Shown here piece after piece: positions 1-11,699 of a stretch of 64,000 bases of DNA (positions are counted from its first letter, which is position 1; every line of letters starts with the position of its first letter). Location of the stretch: positions 31,898,425-31,962,424 of the forward strand of contig CAIIXF020000010.1 in the NCBI GenBank assembly GCA_903813345.2, in the 5' to 3' direction. The notes below the pieces were generated by a model. It had not been told where the DNA came from and searched no databases. It was given only the letters and a program-made list of their open reading frames with translations. Source of the stretch: Owenia fusiformis (lineage: Eukaryota > Annelida > Polychaeta > Sabellida > Oweniidae). The position numbers were made by a program, and so were the translations under genes.

Positions 1-199
1 CTTTAATCCCAACCACCAGTCCTTTAAAAGTTTAATATGTATTGAAACTATGACATGTGATACCTATATAATTTTAGCTGATTTGATTTTTTTTTCAATG
101 ACTAAGCAGACAACATTGTAAATAGTTAATGTTGAATTTTATAAGTTTAGACCAGAAGTTATGTTTGCAGAATATACTTAACAAAACATATATTATAAG

Positions 200-266
200 C
201 ACTTCTGTTGGAATCGAACCAACTCCTCTTGAGTTAACAAGTAATGCACCAATACACCAAGAAGTG
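200..266 (-). tRNA. tRNA-like sequence (pseudogene or SINE head)
   Basis: Read on the minus strand, a 7-bp acceptor stem (CACTTCT with AGAAGTG) closes a cloverleaf-like sequence of 67 nt. The T arm is convincing: stem GTTGG/CCAAC around the loop TTCGATT. The D arm pairs with wobbles and has GG in its loop. The anticodon arm is poor: only a 4-bp CTTG/CAAG stem with a 6-nt loop, so no anticodon can be assigned. There is no T-run terminator directly after it. It could be a decayed tRNA gene, the head of a tRNA-derived SINE, or a transferred organellar tRNA. Confidence 0.4.
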
Positions 267-388
267 GTAACTCATAACTTTGCAAATATAATCAACAAAC
301 AATAATCAATTCAATCAAACAACTGCTTAGTCAATGAATCAAATCAAAAACTCAAATCCAAGTAACCTCATTCTTGTGCTTAACATAC

Positions 389-766
389 ATTTCCAGCCTT
401 GCCAGATTTCTTCCAGGATGACGGCATGGTAATTCTCATCCTTGAGGCTATACGATACGCCTTCATACAGAGGCCATTAACTGATATGCCGAATCCTTTT
501 TGCGATGCACCAATTGTCTTGCGAACAATTGATGCCTCGACATCAGGAGGCAGAACAGTTTTCCTCCCCCTGACATCACCAATGCTAAACTTCCCCGCCG
601 CATGATTTTGTAGCGTGGTTTTGGGCACTTTGTATTGCTTTGAGGCGGCCCTCAGGCTTGACCCCATTTTGACGCTGTCAACTGCCATTTGCAAAGAAGT
701 TGAGGAATATGAACTCTCCCTCCCAGTGGCGCCTATGCCAGGCTTTTTTTTATGGTGACGAACCAT
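389..766 (-). CDS. HTH-psq (pogo/Tigger-type) N-terminal exon
   Basis: A first coding exon of about 126 residues opens with a true ATG at 766. It holds a psq-type helix-turn-helix: the pattern SLRAASKQYKVPKTTLQNH fits the domain that opens pogo/Tigger transposases and related CENP-B-like proteins, where it binds DNA. A linker with KGFGISVNGL and SSWKKSGKAGN follows, the usual second helix region before the DDE core. The reading frame meets a perfect donor, GTATGT, at 388-383, after GKAGN. The rest, including the catalytic DDE domain, is not within 1-380. It is either an exon of a gene that continues left of the window or a transposase cut off after its DNA-binding part. Function beyond DNA binding is inferred. 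Confidence 0.6.
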
Positions 767-1498
767 CTATTAAGCAAAAATCAAATGTTTTAGAAAGGCC
801 AAGAGGAAAGCTTACATGCAAAAAGTTAAAACTGGGGCATGAAGAAAGATGGAGTGTTGGAATATGATTTATAGATACAAAACTTCCAAGGCATTGGTAT
901 TTATATTACATAGGCTACACAAATTATAGAGGTGTAGGTTACTAATTTAACTAACACCAAATTTGAAATGTAAGATTGAATTTCAACGGAAAAAAATAAT
1001 TCGGCTCATTCTCGTCCACTTCACTTGTATGTGAATATTGCCGCGAATATGTTGAGTTATCGTGAAATATTTGGTTTATACATTCCTGGATATGTTATAA
1101 GGATATTAAAGTTGTATAAATGACGATAACATGTTCGTAAATATCAAAAAATGAAAAAAGAATTGAGAATTACCTTTTTGAAATTACTTCCTGGAAACAA
1201 AGCCTCACTTTGGAAGTCTCTAGAAATCTCGCGTGACCATTAAATTCTTCCGGAAATGGAAAAAATAAAAGTTAAAAATGTAGGTAATTATAATTTATTG
1301 TATTTATGAGCTCCCTTTGACGTTTTAAGTGGTAACATAGTGATTGCAATTGTGTTCGACTATACCCCATCACTGGTCGAGAAAGCGCCACCTATGGACG
1401 AGAAAACCCTGAGTGATTTTTCTAAAATTTTGGCGAGGACGACTTTATACCACCCCTGGACCAGAAAACCCCGTGTAGGAGTATGCCCCGGTAACCTC
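767..1498. other. no gene recognised
   Basis: AT-rich sequence between the HTH-psq exon and the direct repeat at 1499. I see no long open frame, splice-bounded exon or repeat here. Confidence 0.5.
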
Positions 1499-1775
1499 TA
1501 TTCATAAGATCATGTCTTTACTATTAACTTCGTATGTTGTGGCGCTTCGCACCACCTATTCATATGAACATGGGTATTTACTCTAAACTTCATGTTGTGG
1601 TAACTCAACCTAATTCTGAAATCCTCTGACTACCCAGCTTTACCCATTCTTAGTACCTAGTCTATTTGATCATCTCTAAATTCTGTCCGTTCCCATCTGA
1701 ATGCCTATTCTATAAGAGAGCCCTAATCCATCTATTTAGTGAAACACCAATACTATTTTGTGGAAGGCAATTTAC
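1499..1775 (+). repeat. direct repeat, copy 1 (pair with 2388-2671)
   Basis: About 277 bp starting TATTCATAAGATCATG and ending GGAAGGCAATTTAC recur at 2388-2671 in the same orientation with scattered substitutions and one small indel. The copies start 889 bp apart. Inside each copy is a shorter degenerate tandem repeat of roughly 57 bp, built around TATTCATA...TTTAC...AACTTC...GTTGTGG. A long direct repeat of this size could be the two ends of a small non-autonomous element. The copies lack TG...CA ends and I find no target duplication, so a local segmental duplication is equally possible. Confidence 0.6.
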
Positions 1776-2387
1776 GCCCCCAACACCATATACTTACGTA
1801 TTAATGTATATACTACTAAGAACACGGTGGTGAAAATGGGGGTGGAGGTGGGATACTTTCATGCTGTAAACAGCTAAAACTAGCTAACTTCTTACCTCTA
1901 AGAGATTGTTCAAAACCTCTTACTATTCTCCGTAGAACTTATTTTGCTGTGCAAAGAATTACTCGTGGCTAGCTAGGTCAGATCAGCCCGGAAGAGGAAG
2001 TCCCGGGATCGTAGGTCATGACACGCCCCTTGAAGTTTTCCTGGAAAAGATTCTACAACCCAAATCTAACAGGTTTTACGCTTTATCAAGGGTTTGTACA
2101 CATTCCTGATTAGCTGGTGACTAGAACGACCCCCTTTCAAGCCACATAAAATATTCAATTGTGCATAGAATTCATTTATGTTTACCCAGAAAGGTGTTCT
2201 TTAACTTCTATTATGTGGCTTTAGGAGTCGCTCCTACTCATTCTATTTTTACAAAAGCTAAATATGCAATCAGAAAGGAACTTCAAGGTTCTTGTGAAAA
2301 ATACCCAGTTATTGCGGAGTGATGGCCCAGCTCATACGAAGTTAGGTATTTACGCTTAACTGCTTAGTTGTGGTGCTCAGCACCACA

Positions 2388-2671
2388 TATTCATAAGATC
2401 ATGTCTTTACCATCAACTTTGTATGTTGTGGCGCTTTGCACCACCTATTCATATGAACATGGGTATTTACTCTAAACTTCATGTTTTGGTGACTCAACCT
2501 AATTCTGAAATCCTCTGACTACCCAGCTTTACCCATTCCTAGTACCTAGTCTATATGATGAGTCATCATCTCTAAAATCTATCCGTTCCCATCTGAATGC
2601 CTATTCTATAAGAGAGCCCAAATCCATCTATTTAGTGAAACGCCAATACTATTTTGTGGAAGGCAATTTAC
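2388..2671 (+). repeat. direct repeat, copy 2 (pair with 1499-1775)
   Basis: Second copy of the repeat at 1499-1775, about 284 bp. It is preceded at about 2335-2387 by one more degenerate internal unit (GGTATTTACGCTTAAC...GTTGTGGTGCTCAGCACC). This suggests the family grew by tandem addition of the roughly 57-bp unit. The 600 bp between copies contain no recognisable coding sequence. Confidence 0.6.
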
Positions 2672-3660
2672 ATAAATACACGGACCTCTGCCAGATTACC
2701 TCCCCTGTGTATAGGCTGAATAAATTTACTCAAAGACAAGACACGCGATATTCGGAAAATTTATTTTTCCTTGATTTTGGAGTTAGTTTTTCAATAAATA
2801 TCACATGTCATACCTGTTCCTCAAACGATGCGTACTGTTGTTAGCTTCAACTCCAATCACTAAAGCCACAATCCAAGAAAGCGTCTATTGATAAAAGCAC
2901 AAAATAAGCGACCGTATATTTAATGGAGTCGCTTCGGCTATCTCTATCTCTTTTCTGAGAATGTGACGCCACTCCGGATGACATCACATCAGATATTACC
3001 GAGAAGTCCAATGACATTTCTTTAAACTCCTGTAGAAACAATAACAATGGTTTGTTAGGCTACGCGATTCTTTACTTTCATTGGTTGTTGCGTTCTGACA
3101 TAATTTGAGAGATGAACAACATCGGACACTGCCGGAAATACATGTAGACTTGATGCGAGTAGAAATGATCTTGATTTACGTCATTAAATATTCAAAATTC
3201 AGTCAAAGTGATATCATATTTGAAATCTACATGTAAAAATACATCTAAAAATGTGGTTTCGAAAATTGTTTATCAACTTTGAAAATTTTATCTTTTTTGA
3301 AAATGTGACTTCTAGTTCGTGTTGATTCCCCATAGACCCCATATTACAAAATCACAAAAAGTGAAATATCTTTTCTTGTATTGGACATATAAAATTTTCT
3401 TTTACTGGACACACTTTTATTTGCATAACGATTCGATACATAAGGGCTATATTAAAATTGAACTACTAGAACAGATGTAATTTAAGTTAAAGGGAATTTT
3501 CTACTATACCCGCCATGCTATCTAACCCGAGCGAGCCATCTGGTGGTGAAACTGGTAACTACCTACTCGCATTTGCGTTATTACCGAAGCACTCCATTAT
3601 CTTTACACTCTGAAAATTTGAAATAATTGTCCCGGGAAAAGTCGAATTACAGCATCAATA
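2672..3660. other. no gene recognised
   Basis: Short open frames only, none with a recognisable motif. The stretch ends at the candidate exon at 3661. Confidence 0.4.
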
Positions 3661-3732
3661 ATGGATATCATAAGAAGAGATAAAAGGGTAAATATTGATC
3701 AATCAATGTCTGACAGATGGAAAAAACTAAAG
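3661..3732 (+). CDS. candidate short first coding exon
   Basis: An ATG at 3661 opens 24 codons that read into AAG followed by GTCAGT, a plausible splice donor. The encoded peptide is basic and polar (RRDKR near the start, WKKLK at the end). No family is recognised and no second exon was found on the plus strand, so this rests only on the ATG, the open frame and the donor. It faces away from the RecQ-like fragment to its right. Confidence 0.25.
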
Positions 3733-4012
3733 GTCAGTACAGGGGTCATATTTTTGGATGGTCATTTTTTTGATGTAGTATTTTTGGCTTGAGTCTCATC
3801 ATCCCATTGATCCTCTGAGCCTACTACCAATAGGGGCTGGACCTGGCTCTGGATCTGTGTATAAATACATAAAACTTCAATACACTTCCAATTTCTCAAA
3901 AGGACATCTATCTGTATATCAGTGACCTGTACTTGTAAAAGGACAATATTTTTAAGAGGAATGAAACTAATTTAACACAGTACAACTTACTATTCATGTT
4001 ATATTTACTTAC

Positions 4013-5016
4013 CATTGTGAAATACAATGGGCCTCATCATATGCTAGGAGACAAATCTGTTCATCGGTGTACATCTCGAAGAGGCTGGATCTATGTTTCT
4101 TCTTAGAAACAATTCTGGAGATATCAGAATGATTTTTAGGTCTTCTTGCAACTCTGAAATTACACACAATTCATTGTATCAATATGAGATCTTAATTTTT
4201 GAAATAAATAGAGAGTATTACTGTATATCATACAATGGATAACAATGTTTTAATGTGAAAGGTCATCTGTAAGTAATAGGATTTGTATCCTGGCCAGGGT
4301 TTGGCCAAAAATTCTTTAAAGTCATGAAGTATTTCACCATTTGTAGCATTTATGGATGTTGTCCCAGGATTTTCAAAAAAGTGCCCCCCATGGTTTCATT
4401 CAGCAAACAATGCACTAACTCTGGGTGTTAACTCCTTTAATTAAATGTTACCTCCTTCCCCAAGAATAGCTGCCTTAACTCCCATTCTCTCTCGGCCTTT
4501 CTTCTGATCTTCCATAAGGGAACATAGGGGAGAAATCATAATTGCTATGTGATGCACTGTGGGGTTAACCTGAAATGGTTTAATGGGATAATTGACATAT
4601 CAATATAAATTGGGTCAAATTAACTACAGTGCTAGAGTACCTAGAGAAAAACACAATTAGAATACTTTGATTGAGACCAAACAAAATGGCCTGTTTGGGA
4701 TACTTTTCCAATAATATACTGTATAATTTACAACAAATCAATAGAGCACTGTTTTCGAATTGATTAGTGCAGTAGTGTTGGTAACAATAATTGATTTTTA
4801 ATTAATAATCAGTTAGAAAATAATCACCTCATCCATCAATAAGGGTGCAAGAGTATAGCACATACTCTTGCCAAACCCTGTTGGGAGTACAACAAGACAA
4901 TCCTTGCCCTTCATGAAAGCTTCTGAACATTCTCGTTGCTCTTGTTTAAGATCTGGTAAGCTAAAATTATATTTTATTTTAACATTTTCAAAACATTTTT
5001 CAAAATTTCCCTCCAT
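4013..5016 (-). pseudogene. RecQ-like DNA helicase, 5' exons, frameshifted
   Basis: Three minus-strand exons give the start of an ATP-dependent RecQ-type helicase. Exon 1 (5016-4828) begins with ATG and holds the Walker A motif LPTGFGKS; it ends in phase 0 at GAG/GTGATT. Exon 2 (4569-4452) encodes the motif Ia region MISPLCSLMEDQ and ends in phase 1. Exon 3 (4153-4013) follows a TTTCAG acceptor. Its first part, in the phase expected from exon 2, reads LKIILISPELF (motif Ib region), but the DEAHCISQW box (motif II) lies in another frame, so a small indel has broken it. It ends at a GTAAGT donor. No later helicase motifs or C-terminal domain were found downstream. It is a truncated, probably dead copy of a family that is multicopy in many invertebrates. 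Confidence 0.7.
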
Positions 5017-6239
5017 TTTTACTTTTGGATTTCGTATTAACGCGAAGTTTGTTATTTAGATAAAAAATATTGACTGCACATGCCCGGAAGTACAAATTTT
5101 AAATTTTTTTTAGAAATATCTGTTATCCGTATTAAATCGGCATTACAAGAATGAATACAACACTTAGATGGCTATATTTGGTTGCATGTTGAAGATTAAT
5201 GTCTTGTCGATACGAAAAACATAAAAAGGTGAGTAAACTCTTATAATATTAGTACAAATTCTATGTGTATTGAGAATTTGATTTTTTTAGCAAATTCCCA
5301 AAAAATCAAAGCCTTAAATTTGTGGGGTTATTTTGAGAAACAAATGTCCTAAATATAAAAAAAAACTCAAAATTACCCCACATTCATGGGGGTAAATGAA
5401 AGAGGCTAGGAGTCTGTCATCTGGTTCCTGCAACAAACTTGGAAAAACCCATAAGTCTAAATATACGACTTATCAATTATTTTGTGTCAACACTGTACAT
5501 CTTTCAGATTTCACAGTCCTGATCAAAAAGTGATGAAATTTTGATCACCGCTACGAGCGCTGATCATGCTTGCACTGAATGAAATGATGCCTCCAGATGC
5601 AGAATATCTATGTTAATAATAATGTAACCACTTACCATCAATGGAGAAAGTTTGAGTCATTTGAATGTGCACGGCTGTACTTATACGTCCATGTGATTGT
5701 AAAAGCTGTATGATTTTAATGTACCTTCCAGTTTGCTCCATTTTGTTATATACTCCTCAAATAAAGTTTCTTCATAGGTTTACATGTTAACCCCCATATT
5801 TGTTTCAACGACTATTTTTTAAGCGAGGAACAAAAGAAATCCCAATAAAGAAAATAAATTCTGATTGATGATTCTATTCCTTATAAAGTCCGCAACATTT
5901 CAATGTTATATCTCCATTACATTGGGTCAAAATTTGATGTCAAAATTGATGCATTTCATGAAATTTAACAAAAATGGCAGATCCCATGTTAAAAAAATGG
6001 GGAATGGTTGGGTTGCCATAAATCATATGAGGAACGATCCATCCATCTGATTGCTCTCAAAATTGAAATTGTAAGAGATAATTAAATCTGCTAAATTGTC
6101 CACTCGACAAAAATATGATTTAATTGTCCAGGCTTTACAAAAGTTAATGGTTTCAAATTCAATAATTTCTAATGATCCTCTTATTGAAATGACCTGTTAT
6201 AAAGGTCTTGGGTAGTAGGGGCCAGTCCCTTTGATACTA
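5017..6239. other. no gene recognised
   Basis: AT-rich sequence upstream of the RecQ-like start codon. It may include that gene's promoter, but no TATA box or initiator stands out. No open frame carries a recognisable domain. Confidence 0.4.
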
Positions 6240-7169
6240 CAGGGTGACCGGAAAAAAGGAGACCATTGAAGTAATCAATTTCTCCTAAACTAGACAAGTG
6301 CCATCAATGAAATTTTGGTTCAGGAGCTATGATCATTTACATAACATGCTCCAAATAGGCACAATTGAGACCAACGCAGAGTTGGATTCATATGGCAAAC
6401 TACCCTTACATGTTCTGCCCTCTATGGCATTATTATGGCATTACATATAGCAGTGATTGCCTTCTTTAGGTCAACAATAGTCTGAGGATTGTTTTGGTAT
6501 AGATTGTCTTTCAAATATCCATACAAAAAGAAATCAGCAGGATTCAAGTCTAGGCTGTAATGGCAATGAAGGGTTATCTGACATGTGGTTCATCATCCTG
6601 TTGCCAAAGTGCTGATTTACCCAATCTTAAGAGTCACTTTGGGTATTGGGCATAGTGCCATGTTACTAAAACCACTATATGGCACAATTAAATCCCATAT
6701 GGAAACCAAGGGCTGCCCAAAACCTCCTTAGGATGATACTGTAACTGAGTGGGACCACTGAGTCAGAAGCCATAGGTCAGATAAGCTTCGTCTCCATACA
6801 CCTCAAATTTGAATCCACCTGATTTCTTTTTGTGGGGCAATTTGAAAGACAATGTGTACCAAAACAATCCTGAGACAATTGCTGACCTAAAGGTGGCAAT
6901 AAATGCTAAATGTAATGCCATAACAAGGTCGGAATATGTAAGGGTATTTGCCAAATGTATCCAGCTCTGCGTTGGTCTCAATTGCGCCTATTTGGAGCAT
7001 GTTATGTAAATGATCATAGCTCCTGAACCAGTTGACTGCTTGTATTGACACTTTCAGGAACAAATTTCCATAGAACTGTCCTGATGTATGCAAAATTTCA
7101 TTGATGTCACTAGTCTATTTTAGGAGATATTGCCTATTTCAATGGTCTCCTTTTTTTCCGGTCACCCTG
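6240..7169. mobile_element. Tc1/mariner-like fold-back element
   Basis: The ends are inverted repeats starting CAGGGTGACCGG, near-perfect over about 80 bp, and both are flanked by TA (6238-6239 and 7170-7171), the target of Tc1/mariner elements. The similarity does not stop at the terminal repeats: the left arm (to about 6560) and right arm (from about 6790) are inverted copies of one another over some 300 bp or more, with indels. Each arm encodes the C-terminal part of a mariner-type transposase. In the right arm it reads NPPDFFLWGNLKDNVYQNN on the plus strand; in the left arm the same region is on the minus strand. The catalytic core is absent, so the element cannot move by itself. The centre (about 6560-6790) is unique. 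Confidence 0.8.
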
Positions 7170-7194
7170 TATTTGGTCAAAAATTGATTCAAGC

Positions 7195-7810
7195 TCTTTT
7201 ATTGAACCCTTAAAGAATCTCTCTGTTTTGCTTCTTGAGGCCACACCCTGTGGAATTTCTGTAACAGATTACGAGATAAGACATCAACTGCAATGTTAGC
7301 GATCCTAATAAGTGTAGAGCTGTTTTATATATGTTGCATTTCAAACATCAGAGGACCATCTTCCTTCTTTGTATCTCTTGTCATCCCCTTGTTCAAAACA
7401 GAACATACTGCCTCATTATCAGATCTTATTGTGACCCTTCTGTTAAGGAATTGGTCTTTCCGCACAAAGAAAGCTGCCATGATGGGATAAAGCTGGAGTA
7501 ATGCTATGTTTTCATTTTTTCCAGTTGATTGACCACTCCCCCAAGAGAATTCCTCATTCAGACCATTCTATACCCTACAGTTTGAGTGCCATCTGTTTGT
7601 ATTACTACTCCTTCTCTATCTTGCCATTCTTCATCTAGATTAAAGATCTTACCATTGCCGTTTTTGAGGAAGGAGGGGCATATATCCATGTCAATTTTTG
7701 AAGAACAAATGAGAACATGTGTTTGAATATAACTAAGTGTTACACGAAAAGTACGAATGGTGTGAATGATGCTGGTGGAATATAACAAGATGATTTTGAA
7801 AAAATGATCA
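7195..7810 (-). pseudogene. DIRS-like retroelement RNase H remnant
   Basis: Translated on the minus strand in several frames, the segment shows the RNase H region typical of DIRS-type tyrosine-recombinase retrotransposons. VVIQTDGTQT supplies the first Asp, ENIALLQLYPIMAA the Glu, RSDNEAVCSVLNKGMTRD the next Asp, and VDVLSR plus FHRVWPQEA the end of the domain. At least two frame changes and several stops interrupt it. Reverse transcriptase motifs upstream are not clear and no recombinase was found next to it. It is a decayed fragment, assigned from the order of RNase H motifs. Confidence 0.55.
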
Positions 7811-7828
7811 ATTTGAAACAAGTATTTT

Positions 7829-7966
7829 TTGACCCTGCGAAGGTCATTGAAGGTGAAAGCTCAAATCTAAAGTCAGATTTAAACTTCAGAGAACTTGAAT
7901 TTAAATACCTTTTTGACCTTGAGAAGGTCCTTGAAGGTCAAATCCTCTTTGACCTTGAGAAGGTCA
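7829..7966 (+). repeat. cluster of AGGTCA half-sites (palindromic)
   Basis: Copies of TGACCT and AGGTCA, and close variants, recur here. The clearest is TGACCTTGAGAAGGTCA at 7950-7966, an everted pair with a 5-bp gap, preceded by TGACCTTGAGAAGGTCC at 7914-7930 and single AGGTCA sites at 7935. AGGTCA is the half-site of nuclear receptors, but palindromic AGGTCA minisatellites are also common non-functional sequence in invertebrates. The open frame through the array is a by-product of the repeat. Confidence 0.5.
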
Positions 7967-8111
7967 AATCTAACCAATTGCTTTCATTTGTTGTTTTAGA
8001 AAATTAGAAAACTTGTACAAAAATAACATCTCTTAAAGTTGACCTTTAAATGACAAGTGTCAGGGTCAATTGTCACCATGTTATTTAAAAGCAATAATCA
8101 GTAAGACTTAC

Positions 8112-8295
8112 CTTCCAAGAATTGTTGACATGGTGGTGTATAACAAGCCTTAACTGCAACTGCTTTGACAAATCGGGAAACATCCTGAACAGTCAGTCTG
8201 CAAATAGCAGTCCGAAAGCCTGCATCATAATAACTGTTTTCCAGATGCTCTTGTACATAGTGTTGAACCTCCTTGTCAGTCTTCAATGACTCTAG
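8112..8295 (-). CDS. internal exon of an uncharacterised (possibly G2E3-like) gene
   Basis: A 184-bp minus-strand exon lies between an acceptor (TTTTAG at 8300-8296) and a strong donor GTAAGT (8111-8106), open throughout. The peptide contains LKTDKEVQHYVQEHLENS and LTVQDVSRFVKAVAVKAC. From memory this resembles a segment found ahead of HECT domains in G2E3-like invertebrate proteins, which would fit the HECT fragments at 15.5 and 17.5 kb, but I cannot confirm it. No adjacent exon was identified within the neighbouring kilobase, so it may be an isolated fragment. Confidence 0.45.
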
Positions 8296-9464
8296 CTAAA
8301 ATGAATAAACAATACTGAATTAAAAAAGCTTCAGCGCTGTTGTATCATGCTTAGAAATAGCTGTGGAACATTATCTCCATTTCCGCAGGGTAAGGTCACC
8401 ATTTTTACTGAAATGATCAGTTATATTCTGTGGTAATGTAAACTGAAATCATCGCTGATCTTTCAGTTGTTATTAATTGTTCTTGTGGTTCTGGTAATTA
8501 ACTTTTATTGTTTAGATGTTTCAATTATTATTAAATGTTATAATCTGTAATTATTAGTTCCTCCCTGTTTCAATCATGAGCGCCTCTAGCGGCAACAACT
8601 CTCATCTGTTCCACCAATAAGCCCCGACTTAAACTAAATTAACGAATATATTCCTAATCTAACGAATCTGGAACTCCCTAACATATTTTACCATCTAACT
8701 GCGTATTTTATTAAAAACTTCTTGTCATAACATTGCCATATCGGAGCACCCTTATCGCCATAATTATCTGGAATATAATTGTCCTTCACTGATGCACTAA
8801 ATCTACAACGTCTTGCCCTCAACTTCCTCCCAATACATGGACAGCTCAGGCTTTTTTTACAACACCCATATTTAGTAGCAAACCAAGGAATGGCTGTATT
8901 TCTGCTTCAGTGACATCTTCAAAGTCATTGGCTCCACTCTAATTAGCATATCTGGAATGACAGATTATATTGATATTGTTAGCATCAGATATGGATTTCA
9001 TCTTGTGATCATGCATGCATGGTATAATATAAACAAATGACATTTTACTCTGTAGGGTCTTGATTCACTTGTAATTGTTTGCAATTAACTTGTTATTTTA
9101 TTTTATTTATGCAATAAAAACACACACAAAAGAATGCCTAGTGTGGGTTTTGCAATTGTCCAAGAAACCTAGCAGAGAAAAATAAATTGAACTTATAAAT
9201 GTAATATGCACATGTATGTACCTGATGTATGTGTGGTATTTACTACTTTTTACAATATTTCACCCATAAAGAAGGGTAGTTCAGGCCGATTTACAGTCCC
9301 TGTGAATGTAAGTGAAGGATTCAAATTTGCTTCGACATAGATTCTTACGGTTATATTAGTCTGATATAAGTTTTTTTTAAAGATTATCTCCATTTCATGA
9401 TTTCACTCGTCAAAACGACATAAATGTCATGGTGGGAGGCAGCGGTAAAATGACATAAATGTCG
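8296..9464. other. no gene recognised
   Basis: AT-rich sequence without a convincing exon. It carries a pair of direct short repeats around 9405-9470 (GACATAAATGTC), too small to interpret. Confidence 0.4.
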
Positions 9465-10390
9465 TTATAACCTTAAAAGGGTTAAATGAATATTGACACA
9501 TTCCTTAATTTTATTTGGTAATTTGTTGTGGTATGATGGACGAATAAATTTTAGAGAATCCCATCCAACCTTGATATGGTACATGGGCTGGACTAAAATA
9601 TATTTTGATCTTGTGTCATGGCTATGTTCAGCAATTTTGAAATAATCTTTGAAAATATATAAAGGAAAACCAGATGTTTTTTTAAACATTTAAATATAAA
9701 CATGGCAATGTTTAAATAATATATATCAAAAATGGTCAATAAGTGAATAATTGAGCAGTATGCTCTCTAAAGTGGGAATTGGTAATTAATCTGATGCATT
9801 TCTTTTGAATTAAATGTATCGGGGCAAGAATTGTCTTCTTTACATAGCCCCAAATGATGTTACAGTAGTTAATATGAGAGAGAATCACGGAATGGTAAAT
9901 TTAACTTTAGAATCATGACTGAGAATATATTTTACTCTGTAAAGAATAGCTACTATTCTTGATATTTTTTTTGTGATATATTGAATGTGCTTTTTCCAAT
10001 TTAGTTTTTCATCGATAAAAACTCCAAGGAGTTCTCTCTTTATAGGAACATTGTCAATAAATATATATATATGTCTCTTTGAATGATGGTTCTGCCTGGG
10101 GCAAAAATGATAAAACTAGTTTATTCTAAGTTAAGTGATAGTTTATTGGGCTTAAACCATAAATTGATTGACTGTAGTTCCTTGTTAAATAGTCTGGTTA
10201 ATTCATTTAGATTCTGATTAGATAGAAGTAAATTTGTGTCATATGCATACAACACAAATTTAATAAACAAAGTTGGTCCCATAATTGAGCCCTGAGGAAC
10301 GCAACTTTTCACTTCTATTGCTTTAATGTTGTGCTCTTTGACAAAATTAATTTGGGTAGCAGTAAGAGCTATCAAACGAGAGACAACCAA
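9465..10390 (-). pseudogene. LINE reverse transcriptase remnant
   Basis: Minus-strand pieces of a non-LTR retrotransposon reverse transcriptase. At 10390-10121 the frame carries VPQGSIMGPTLF (RT motif B) followed by YAYDTN, where the intact family has FADDTN: one catalytic Asp is replaced by Tyr and the surrounding residues are changed. KLSLNLE follows. At 9689-9465 the C-terminal tail includes DTRSKYILVQP and YHNKLPNKIKE, as in the end of CR1/L2/Jockey-type proteins. The 430 bp between them carry similar fragments in shifted frames. The copy is inactive. Confidence 0.65.
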
Positions 10391-11699
10391 TGACCAATGC
10401 CTATGTTCTTGGTAAACCTAAAAATGTAAATACAATAGGATATTAGAGCCAAATAAAAAACATTGGAAGTATTACTCCTATGAATTCCAAGTTGTTGCTC
10501 AAACAGATCACTTGGCTCCATTTGTAAAAGTTTTTGTTATTGTCTCTATGCATGTAAGAATATTGACAGTGTGTATTATTTTCTAACATTAATTCATTAT
10601 CAGTGAATCAAGGTTGTTGGCAATGTTACCTGCACCCTCAATTGGAGAGCAATTCTGTATACATCCTGCATAACTAGAGGTGACAGGAAGGAATTTATTG
10701 GATGGAAGTTTATTACCTTCAGACTGGTCATTCACTACCAGTTGCAGTACCTATTTGGCCCGATGCAAATATGTTACTACAGTCAAGCTGAAGGGAGTTA
10801 AGTCATAGATTGAGTCTTGTGTCATGTTGCTCCCCATGCTAACTTATCTGGTACCTGCTTTCATGAGGCAACACCTCTCTTTACAGCTTAATCATAACTG
10901 CAATCATACAAAGAAAATATAAAAGTGACAGTGCTACAGGTTTGAGTCCTCAAGAAATTAGTGAATTATAAAAAAAGAGCACACATGTTTCATTTTTTAA
11001 ATGGTACTAAAAAGAAGCTATTTCCTTAATTGCATTGTTTTAAATGTGTGTGAAGCATTGACACATTTTGATTTAAGTTAATTAATACTCTCAAAGTTTA
11101 TGTATAATTATTGAAAGGTGTGAAGATGAAAATGAGGTACCAAAATACTTGAAAACTAAGTATCACCTCAGTGGAAAAAAATTAAAGCTTAAATATTACA
11201 GTGAGCTAACGTAGCATTTTGAGAAAATCATGTTTTTATCCAAATATTTCAGATTTTAAGTTAACTTAGTCATTTATCAGTCAACTGTGATATATCACAG
11301 TATGTTTGGTGCCTCAATAAGGTCCAGCCTCATATTGCTCATCATTACGCTGTGCTGCATGGCCTACAGCTTGACGCTTTCGATCAGCTATTATTACTTT
11401 ATCAAATATATAATATGCAAAATTTATTCTGTTTTTTTTATTTAAGTTTTGCAATCCAACAAAAGTATGATATCCTGGAATCATGTTTAGGTTATGGAAT
11501 ATGTCTTATCTCCCCATTTCACATTCATTATACAGGATTGTAAGTAACACTGTGTTCAACTACCTCCACACAGCAACACCCACACAGCAACACCCACAAC
11601 AGGATGTTTTAGATGTTCAGAGTCCCTCCATAGGCACATTTTTGTTACAAATCTTCACTTAAAAGTTCCCAAAACAGAAGTTAGTCTGCATGACAAACT
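10391..11699. other. no gene recognised
   Basis: Mostly AT-rich sequence. A short direct repeat of CACAGCAACACCCA occurs near 11570-11600. I see no domain-bearing frame. Confidence 0.4.
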
